A stretch of DNA of 11,036 bases from Synergistaceae bacterium (GTDB lineage Bacteria > Synergistota > Synergistia > Synergistales > Aminobacteriaceae): contig JAISWV010000042.1 of the NCBI GenBank assembly GCA_031270755.1, positions 1 to 11,036 on the forward strand. Reading direction: 5' to 3'. Every line of letters begins with the position of its first letter. Within the stretch, counting starts at the first letter, position 1. A program made the position numbers and the translations under genes. The notes under the pieces are model-generated. The model worked only from the letters and a program-made list of their open reading frames with translations, did not search any database and was not told the DNA's origin. Of this stretch, positions 5,401 through 11,036 are shown one piece after another.

Positions 5401-6972
5401 ATGATCCGTTGTTCCAAAGTTTTCAGCAAAGTTTCCATTTTCAAAGTCGTTTTCGCCCTGGTTTTGGTTGCGGCCCTGGCCGCAGGCTGCGCTTTTTCGG
5501 CGGAACCGCCCAAGAGCGCCAAAGACACCCTGCTGTGGGGCGTAAACGCCGAAGCTTCCTCCTTGGACCCCGCCACCAGCAAGGATACCGTCACCCATTT
5601 TATGATGTACCAGATCTTCGACGCCTTGGTGAGAGAAGACCCCAACGATTTCAACAAGCTCGTCCCCGGCCTCGCCGAAAGATGGGAGTTCAGCGGGGAC
5701 AACACGGAAGTGACGTTTTATATCAGAAAAGGCGTGAAGTTCCATAACGGCGACACCATGACGGCGGAGGACGTCTATTTTTCCCTTCAGCGTTCCCTGG
5801 ACTCCAGTTTTTCCAGCGGGATCAGCGAGGCCATAGACCGCTTCGAGAAGGTGGGCGACAACGCCGTGAAGTGCGTCCTCAAATACGCCTACGGACCGAT
5901 TCTGGATGTCATGACCAACATGACCTACGGCATCGTCAGCAAAAGAGCGGTGGAGGAAGCGGAAGCGAAAAAAATCGACTTCGCCAGAAACCCCGTGGGA
6001 ACCGGACCCTATAAGATCGTGGAGTGGAAAAGCGGCGACTCTTTGATTCTGGAGCGCTTCGACGACTATTACGGCGGACCGGCCGCCATCGAGAGGCTCG
6101 TCTACAAACTCGTTCCCGACGCGTCGTCGGGCGCCATAGCCCTCGAGGACGGGACCCTGGACGCTTATTACATCGTGGACACCAGCGACGTGGCTTATCT
6201 CAAAGAACTCAAGAACGTGGGCTACGTGGAATGCCCAGGGGTCGGACTTCATCACATCACCTTCAACGTCACCGACGGCGTCTTTTCCGACAAGCGCGTC
6301 CGCCAGGCTGCGGCCTACGCCCTGAACCGGGACGACGTCATCATAGGCGGCGCCGAAGGCTACGCGGAGCCCACTCACTGCCTCGTTCCCACCTCGGTGT
6401 TCGGGTACGACAAGAGTTTCAAATGGTACGAACAGGACCTGGACAAGGCCAAGGCGTTGTTGAAGGAAGCCGGGTACCCCGACGGGTTCGACGTGGTCTT
6501 CAGCATGCAGGGGTCTTCCACGTACATGAAGCCGGCCGAGGTCGTCCAGGATCAACTCAGAAAAATCGGCATCCGTGTCACTTTCGACAAGATGGAGCGA
6601 GCCGCTTATCTGGACGACGTGGCCGGAAAGAGAAATTTCACCGCCAGCCTCCGCATGATCAACGCCACGGTGCGCGACGCGGACTCGGTGCTGACCCGCA
6701 GGTTCCACAGCAGTATGCTCGGCGGAGGCAACAACTACTCGGGCTACTCCAACCCGGAGGTGGACGCCTCGATCGAGAAGGCCAGAAAGTCCTCCGACAG
6801 CGCCGAAAGGCTCCGGATCTACACGAAAGTCTACGAAATCCTCAAGGAGGACGTGCCCCTCATCCCCATATACACCGAAACTATTTTCATGTTCTTCAAC
6901 TCCAAGCTGAAGAACGTGCGTCCCCACCCCGTCTATAGATTTGCGGTCCACGACATGTACTTCGAAGAGTAG
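5401..6972 (+). CDS. Peptide ABC transporter substrate-binding lipoprotein (family 5)
   Basis: This 523-residue extracytoplasmic receptor of the DppA/OppA family captures short peptides and delivers them to the membrane complex encoded next. The N-terminus has a basic region, a hydrophobic stretch (about residues 16-27) and the lipobox LAAGC, so the mature protein is probably lipid-anchored at Cys30. Family-5 features follow: SLDPATSKD near residue 55, the signature KFHNGDTMTAEDVYFSLQRS (about 116-135), GTGPYKIVEWKSGDSLILER, and RVRQAAAYALNRDDVI. The length is normal. The ATG at 5401 has an adequate ribosome site (GAGGTG about 8 bases upstream). It lies 21 bases after the peptidase and 31 bases before the first permease gene. 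Family-5 proteins can also bind nickel, oligosaccharides or other ligands, but the operon context favours peptides. Confidence 0.94.
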   Translation: MIRCSKVFSKVSIFKVVFALVLVAALAAGCAFSAEPPKSAKDTLLWGVNAEASSLDPATSKDTVTHFMMYQIFDALVREDPNDFNKLVPGLAERWEFSGDNTEVTFYIRKGVKFHNGDTMTAEDVYFSLQRSLDSSFSSGISEAIDRFEKVGDNAVKCVLKYAYGPILDVMTNMTYGIVSKRAVEEAEAKKIDFARNPVGTGPYKIVEWKSGDSLILERFDDYYGGPAAIERLVYKLVPDASSGAIALEDGTLDAYYIVDTSDVAYLKELKNVGYVECPGVGLHHITFNVTDGVFSDKRVRQAAAYALNRDDVIIGGAEGYAEPTHCLVPTSVFGYDKSFKWYEQDLDKAKALLKEAGYPDGFDVVFSMQGSSTYMKPAEVVQDQLRKIGIRVTFDKMERAAYLDDVAGKRNFTASLRMINATVRDADSVLTRRFHSSMLGGGNNYSGYSNPEVDASIEKARKSSDSAERLRIYTKVYEILKEDVPLIPIYTETIFMFFNSKLKNVRPHPVYRFAVHDMYFEE

Positions 6973-7003
6973 AAGATTCAACGAAAGATTCAGCGGCAGA
7001 CCG

Positions 7004-7978
7004 ATGTCGGTTTATATCTTCAAGAGACTGCTCATGATCGTTCCCGTGATCCTGGGCGTCACTTTCATCATTTTCACCATCATGAACATCACCCCCGGCG
7101 ACCCCGCCATCATGATTTTGGGAGAGGGGGCCAAACCGGAGGAGTACGAGGCCCTAAGGCGGGCAATGGGCCTCGACGATCCCTTTTTCGTCCGCTATTT
7201 TCGCTACGTGTGGAACGCGCTTCAGGGGGATTTCGGCAGGTCGTACCGAACCAACATTCCCGTTTTCCAGGAGATAGCGGTTCGGTTTCCCTACACCCTT
7301 TACATGGCGCTGTTCAGCACGATCATCGCGGTGGTCATAGGGCTTCCTATAGGGGTGCTGTCGGCGGTCCGGCAGTACACCCTTTCCGACAACGCGGCGC
7401 TGGGCGTGTCGCTGCTGCTCACGTCCATGCCCACGTTCTGGCTTGCCATGATGCTGGTCCTTATCTTCGCGCTGAGGATGAAGTGGTTTCCGTCGCTGGG
7501 GATCGACACCTGGCGGCATTTCGTCCTGCCGAGCATCGCCACCTCGGCGGCCACCATGGCTTCTCTGCTTCGCATGACGCGCTCCACGATGCTGGAGGTC
7601 ATTCGTCAGGACTACATCAGAACGGCCCGCGCCAAGGGCTCCAGAGAAATTCAGGTGATCTTCGGCCACGCCCTCAGGAACGCATTGCTGCCCGTGGTCA
7701 CCGTCATAGGGGTCAATTTCGGCGTAGCCTTGGGCGGAACCATCGTGGTGGAGCAAGTTTTCGCCATTCCAGGGCTCGGGCAGCTGATCGTGAACGCCAT
7801 ACGGTCCAGGGACACGCCCATGGTCATCGCCTCGGTGCTCTTCGCCGCCATCATCGCCTGCGTCGTCAACCTTTTGGTGGACATTGTGTACGTGTACATC
7901 GACCCCAGGCTCAAATCGAAGTACGTGCGGATCAAAGTCAAAAACGGCGTAAAGGGCGTAAAGAAGGTGGCGCTGTGA
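7004..7978 (+). CDS. dppB: Dipeptide ABC transporter permease, DppB type
   Basis: This inner-membrane subunit (324 residues) forms half of the peptide channel. About six membrane segments are visible, at roughly residues 9-27, 97-121, 131-157, 170-192, 229-251 and 274-299, with the large loop after segment 1 that typifies DppB proteins. The cytoplasmic EAA loop that contacts the ATPases is YIRTARAKG...FGHALRNALLPVVT (about 204-233). The start was placed at ATG 7004 (MSVYIFKRLLMIVP) because it matches the family N-terminus; the frame opens 63 bases earlier, inside the preceding gene. The ribosome site is weak. The last four bases overlap the next permease gene (GTGA), implying coupled translation. 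The C-terminus ends in a lysine-rich tail in which a 9-bp tandem repeat (7946-7963) encodes Gly-Val-Lys twice. Confidence 0.95.
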   Translation: MSVYIFKRLLMIVPVILGVTFIIFTIMNITPGDPAIMILGEGAKPEEYEALRRAMGLDDPFFVRYFRYVWNALQGDFGRSYRTNIPVFQEIAVRFPYTLYMALFSTIIAVVIGLPIGVLSAVRQYTLSDNAALGVSLLLTSMPTFWLAMMLVLIFALRMKWFPSLGIDTWRHFVLPSIATSAATMASLLRMTRSTMLEVIRQDYIRTARAKGSREIQVIFGHALRNALLPVVTVIGVNFGVALGGTIVVEQVFAIPGLGQLIVNAIRSRDTPMVIASVLFAAIIACVVNLLVDIVYVYIDPRLKSKYVRIKVKNGVKGVKKVAL

Positions 7979-8889
7979 ACGGCAAGGCGACCGCTGCCGC
8001 ACCCCGGCTCGACGCGGCGGAGCGGGTGCGCAGGTACAAGAAAAAGAGCCAGTGGAAGACCATATGGCTGCGGCTGAAAAAAAACAGGCTCGCCATGTTC
8101 GGTCTCGTGTTTTTTCTGGTGATGACGGCGGCCGTTTTGTCCGCCGACCTGTACTACAACTACGAGGAAGACGCTCTTTCCCAGCACCTCTCCGCCCGCT
8201 TCAAGAGTCCCTCGGCCCAGCACCTCCTGGGCACCGACCAGTACGGGAGGGACGTCCTGGCCCGAGTGGTGTACGGCGGCAGGATATCGCTTTTTGTGGG
8301 CCTGGCCACGATCTGCGTCTCTCTGACGGCCGGAGCCCTCATAGGCGCTGCGGCGGCGTATTACGGGGGAAAGGTGGACGAGGTTTTGATGCGCATTATG
8401 GACGTCTTTCTGGCCATACCCAACACGCTCATGGCCATAACGCTGGTGGCGGCCCTGGGCAGCAGCATGTTCAACCTCATACTCGCCATGGGGATATCCC
8501 AAATTCCGCGGATGTCCCGCATCGTGCGATCCTCGGTTCTGGGCATCATCGGTCAAGAGTACGTCGAGGCTGCCAGGGCCTGCGGAACCAGCGACTTTCG
8601 GATTATTTTCAGACATATCCTGCCCAACGCCATGGGGCCCATTCTGGTACAGGTGACCCAAACCGTGGCCCGGTCGGTGATCACCATTTCGTCGTTGAGT
8701 TTTATAGGGCTCGGGATCTCGGAGCCCACGCCGGAGTGGGGGTCCATGCTTTCGGAGGCGAAAAGCCAGCTGCGCTATCACCCCCACCTGGCGGTAGCTC
8801 CCGGGGTCGCCATCGTCATGGCCGTCATGTCCCTGACTCTTCTGGGCGACGGCCTTCGGGACGCACTGGACCCGAGGCTCAAAAATTGA
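7975..8889 (+). CDS. dppC: Dipeptide ABC transporter permease, DppC type
   Basis: This is the second membrane half of the transporter, 304 residues. A basic N-terminal cytoplasmic arm (to about residue 37) precedes the first membrane segment (FGLVFFLVMTAAVL, 42-55). The DppC/OppC hallmark HLLGTDQYGRDVLARVVYGG is at 83-102. The EAA loop YVEAARACG...FRHILPNAMGPILVQ spans 196-226, and SLSFIGLGISEPTPEWGSML (240-259) is also typical. The start is GTG at 7975, overlapping the dppB stop by four bases, with AAGGTGG just upstream as ribosome site. The frame is open much further upstream, but only as an overlap inside dppB. The stop at 8887-8889 lies inside the first copy of a 13-bp-period direct repeat that fills the gap to the next gene. 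Confidence 0.95.
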   Translation: MNGKATAAAPRLDAAERVRRYKKKSQWKTIWLRLKKNRLAMFGLVFFLVMTAAVLSADLYYNYEEDALSQHLSARFKSPSAQHLLGTDQYGRDVLARVVYGGRISLFVGLATICVSLTAGALIGAAAAYYGGKVDEVLMRIMDVFLAIPNTLMAITLVAALGSSMFNLILAMGISQIPRMSRIVRSSVLGIIGQEYVEAARACGTSDFRIIFRHILPNAMGPILVQVTQTVARSVITISSLSFIGLGISEPTPEWGSMLSEAKSQLRYHPHLAVAPGVAIVMAVMSLTLLGDGLRDALDPRLKN

Positions 8890-8907
8890 AGGCAGAAATT
8901 GAAGGCA
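8883..8907 (+). repeat. 12-bp direct repeat at the dppC-dppD junction
   Basis: AAATTGAAGGCA occurs perfectly at 8883-8894 and 8896-8907, separated by a single G, so the period is 13 bases. The first copy contains the dppC stop codon and the second supplies GAAGG, the likely though distant ribosome site for dppD at 8916. It looks like a recent small tandem duplication that widened the junction. Confidence 0.85.
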
Positions 8908-8915
8908 CGCGGATC

Positions 8916-9920
8916 ATGAGCGAAAAACTGCTTGAGATACGGAACTTGCACGTCACCTACAGGACCGACGACGACGAGATATTCGCCCTGGACGGACTGG
9001 ATCTCGGTATCGGGAGGCGGGAAACCCTGGGGGTGGTGGGCGAAACGGGAGCGGGAAAGACGACTATGGCCCTGAGCGTCATGCGGCTGTTGCCGGATCG
9101 GGTGGGGTTCGCAAAACAAGGGGAGATATTTTGGGAAGGCACGGACCTGTTGAAGGCGACCGAAGCGGATATGCGCCTTTTGCGAGGCAACGAAATCTCC
9201 ATGATCTTCCAGGACCCCATGACCAGTCTGAACCCGATCCATACCGTGGGGCACCAGATCGCGGAAGTGCTGTACCTGCACAGCCCCGGCGCGGCAGGCG
9301 GGGAGATCGAGCGTAAAGTGGACGAAATGATGGAGACCGTAGGCATTCCCGCGGAGCGCAAAGTCGAGTACCCCCACCAATTTTCCGGGGGGATGAAACA
9401 GCGGATCGTCATCGCCATGGCCCTCGCCTGCAATCCCAAGTTATTGCTCGCCGACGAGCCCACAACGGCGCTGGACGTGACGATACAGGCCCAAGTCCTG
9501 AAGATGATGGACTCGCTGAAGGAAAAATTTGACGCGTCGATGATCCTCATCACCCACGACCTGGGGGTTGTGGCCCAGATATGCGACTCCGTGGCCATCA
9601 TGTACGCGGGAGAGGTCATAGAGACCGGCACCGCCGCAGACATCTTCGAAAGCGAGCGGCACCATCCCTACACGATCGGCCTTTTCGGGGCCATCCCGGA
9701 CATGACGAGGAAAACCAGGCGGCTCAACCCCATCGACGGATTGATGCCCGACCCGACGTCGTTTCTTCCGGGCTGCCGCTTTGCGGAAAGGTGTCCGCGC
9801 CGTATGGAGCTCTGCGAACGAAAGAGGCCCGCCATGACTCCAATGAACGAAACTCACGGAATCAAGTGTCATCTTTTCGGCGAATTTGACGGGCCTTCAG
9901 AAAGGAGGGCGGCGCTGTGA
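8916..9920 (+). CDS. dppD: Dipeptide ABC transporter ATPase, DppD type
   Basis: This cytoplasmic ATPase subunit (334 residues) pairs with the DppF-type subunit to power peptide uptake. Visible motifs are Walker A GETGAGKTT (42-50), Q-loop Gln99 in MIFQDPMTSLNP, ABC signature FSGGMKQR (156-163), Walker B LLLADEP with catalytic Glu181, D-loop ALD (185-187) and switch His214. The C-terminal oligopeptide-transporter extension has PGCRFAERCP and four cysteines (287, 293, 300, 318) spaced CX5CX6CX17C, a layout seen in family members that bind a [4Fe-4S] cluster. ATG 8916 was chosen because MSEKLLEIRNLHVTY is the family N-terminus; the frame is open upstream only within dppC. The last four bases overlap the next gene. 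Confidence 0.95.
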   Translation: MSEKLLEIRNLHVTYRTDDDEIFALDGLDLGIGRRETLGVVGETGAGKTTMALSVMRLLPDRVGFAKQGEIFWEGTDLLKATEADMRLLRGNEISMIFQDPMTSLNPIHTVGHQIAEVLYLHSPGAAGGEIERKVDEMMETVGIPAERKVEYPHQFSGGMKQRIVIAMALACNPKLLLADEPTTALDVTIQAQVLKMMDSLKEKFDASMILITHDLGVVAQICDSVAIMYAGEVIETGTAADIFESERHHPYTIGLFGAIPDMTRKTRRLNPIDGLMPDPTSFLPGCRFAERCPRRMELCERKRPAMTPMNETHGIKCHLFGEFDGPSERRAAL

Positions 9921-10870
9921 GTACGCCTTTGCTGGAGGTGAAGCGCCTGAAAAAATATTTCGAGACGCCCCGGGGCCTGCTTCACGCCGTGGACGACGTC
10001 GATTTGAGTATAGACGCCGGGGAAACTCTGGGCGTCGTGGGAGAGTCCGGCTGCGGAAAATCTACTTTGGGGCGTCTCATTTTACGTCTTTTGGAGCCCA
10101 CGGATGGAGAGGTCCTTTTCGACGGACAAAACATTTTGAAGTATGGTCCGGCGGAAATGAAGGAAACGCGCAAGCAGATGCAGATTGTCTTCCAGGACCC
10201 TTTTTCCTCCCTGAACCCCCGCATGACGGTGAGCGAGATCATCGCGGAGCCCATCAAGGTAACTCGCGCGCTACCCACTCAAAAGCAAATTTTGGAGCGG
10301 GTGTTCGAGCTGATGGAGACGGTGGGGCTTGCCGAAAGGTTCGTCAACACCTATCCCCACGAGTTGGACGGCGGCCGCAGGCAGCGCATAGGAGTCGCCC
10401 GGGCTCTGGCGTTGAACCCGAAGTTCATCGTCTGCGACGAGCCCGTGTCCGCGCTGGACGTCTCCATACAGGCCCAGATCCTGAACCTCATGATGGACCT
10501 TCAGGAGGAAATGGGGCTCACCTACATGTTCATCACCCATGACCTTTCCGTCGTCAAGCACATCAGCAACCACATCGCCGTCATGTACCTGGGGCAGTGC
10601 GTCGAACTGTCGCCCGCGGACGACCTGTTCGAGAACCCGACCCACCCCTACACCCGGGGGTTGCTGGACGCGATCCCCTTGCCGAGCCTTTCCGCCCGGA
10701 AGAAGATCGACGTCATGACAGGAGAGGTCACGAGCCCCGTGAACCCCAAACCGGGCTGCCGCTTCGCCCCCCGCTGCCCGAAGGCGACGCCGGACTGTAC
10801 GGGTTCGGAGCTGAAGCTGGAGGAAACACGCCCCGGGCACTTTGTCTCTTGCTTTTTATATTCGGGATAG
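9917..10870 (+). CDS. dppF: Dipeptide ABC transporter ATPase, DppF type
   Basis: This is the second ATPase of the transporter, 317 residues. Motifs are Walker A GESGCGKST (42-50), Q-loop Gln93 in VFQDPFSSLNP, Walker B IVCDEP with Glu175, D-loop ALD (179-181) and switch His208. The ABC signature reads LDGGRRQR (150-157) instead of the textbook LSGGQRQR, so the serine that contacts ATP across the dimer interface is an aspartate. From memory this variant recurs in one DppF branch. The C-terminal extension has four cysteines (281, 287, 294, 312) with exactly the CX5CX6CX17C spacing of the DppD partner. The start is GTG at 9917, overlapping the dppD stop by four bases, with a strong AAGGAGG ribosome site. 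It is the last recognisable gene of the operon. Confidence 0.95.
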   Translation: MSTPLLEVKRLKKYFETPRGLLHAVDDVDLSIDAGETLGVVGESGCGKSTLGRLILRLLEPTDGEVLFDGQNILKYGPAEMKETRKQMQIVFQDPFSSLNPRMTVSEIIAEPIKVTRALPTQKQILERVFELMETVGLAERFVNTYPHELDGGRRQRIGVARALALNPKFIVCDEPVSALDVSIQAQILNLMMDLQEEMGLTYMFITHDLSVVKHISNHIAVMYLGQCVELSPADDLFENPTHPYTRGLLDAIPLPSLSARKKIDVMTGEVTSPVNPKPGCRFAPRCPKATPDCTGSELKLEETRPGHFVSCFLYSG

Positions 10871-10889
10871 GGTTTCGGGATAAAACGAA

Positions 10890-11010
10890 GAAAACGACAC
10901 GAGGATGGTCGGCGAATAGGAAAAAAGGAAAATCAAGCGTCGTCCGACGGCAAAGACGGGTTAAAGATATTTCCGGACTTGTGAACGCGGACCATCCTGC
11001 GTGCTCTTTC
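10890..11010. repeat. Imperfect long inverted repeat downstream of dppF
   Basis: The left arm 10890-10910 and right arm 10990-11010 pair over 17 bases in three blocks: AGGATGGTC (10902-10910) with GACCATCCT, CACG (10898-10901) with CGTG across a one-base bulge, and GAAA (10890-10893) with TTTC. Inside the 79-base interior, GGAAAATC can pair with GATATTTCC (one bulged A), around a small CGTC/GACG hairpin. This could be a structured RNA, the 3' end of the operon message, or the remnant of a small mobile element. There is no U-run after either arm, so it is not a classic terminator. No gene is recognised from 10871 to the window end. Confidence 0.5.
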
Positions 11011-11036
11011 CACATTGTAAGGGGCAGTGCTTCCTT

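Noticed and set aside
3688..6981. A 1097-codon open frame on the minus strand, opposite the peptidase and binding-protein genes
   Set aside because: It is antisense to two clearly conserved genes, shows no family motif and runs through the promoter region. Such long antisense frames are expected from biased third-position codon use in GC-rich genes.
7651..8787. A 378-codon minus-strand frame opposite dppB and dppC
   Set aside because: It is antisense to conserved permease genes, has a low-complexity His/Gly/Arg-rich composition and lacks recognisable motifs.
10871..10940. Intrinsic terminator for the transporter operon
   Set aside because: No GC-rich hairpin followed by a T-run is visible on the plus strand after dppF, so the operon may continue or end in another way.
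11015..11036. Start of another gene after AAGGGG near 11022
   Set aside because: The only candidate start (GTG just after the purine run) is too close to it, and the window ends after a few bases, so nothing can be supported.

Overview
This window looks like ordinary chromosome from an amino-acid- and peptide-fermenting anaerobe. GC content is moderately high. Intergenic gaps are short, several start codons are TTG or GTG, and genes frequently overlap stop-to-start. A riboswitch-controlled glycine cleavage operon sits next to an M20 peptidase and dipeptide ABC transporter operon, and GcvP is of the split PA/PB type. Together these fit Synergistota best, with peptide-fermenting Clostridia as the alternative. 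This placement is an inference from gene content and protein style, not from a marker gene.

Left half (1-3730, minus strand): a glycine cleavage operon read right to left. Its order is promoter (3702-3729), glycine riboswitch (aptamer 3547-3675), a long leader with candidate alternative structures (3452-3545), gcvT (TTG start), a pair of palindromes in the gcvT-gcvH gap, gcvH, gcvPA and the start of gcvPB, which runs off the left edge. The encoded P, H and T proteins oxidise glycine to CO2, ammonia and methylene-tetrahydrofolate. The fourth subunit, the L protein, is not in the window.

Middle (3277-3954): the only long gene-free stretch. It holds back-to-back promoters for the two divergent operons, the riboswitch, small tandem repeats and a possible short leader reading frame ahead of the peptidase.

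Right half (3813-10870, plus strand): a six-gene operon encoding an M20 zinc metallopeptidase, a family-5 peptide-binding lipoprotein, two DppB/DppC-type permeases and two DppD/DppF-type ATPases. Gene spacing is tight, with two 4-base stop/start overlaps. The likely scheme is that the lipoprotein captures short peptides, the permease-ATPase complex imports them, and the peptidase hydrolyses them in the cytoplasm. Glycine released this way would feed the neighbouring cleavage system, whose riboswitch senses glycine.

The last 166 bases contain no recognisable gene, but they do hold an imperfect long inverted repeat that could fold as RNA. I see no mobile element, CRISPR array, tRNA or rRNA, and no clearly novel multi-gene system. 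The points most worth a second look are the riboswitch downstream region, the gcvT-gcvH palindromes, the divergent GcvT, the 8-bp repeat at the peptidase start, and the 3' inverted repeat.
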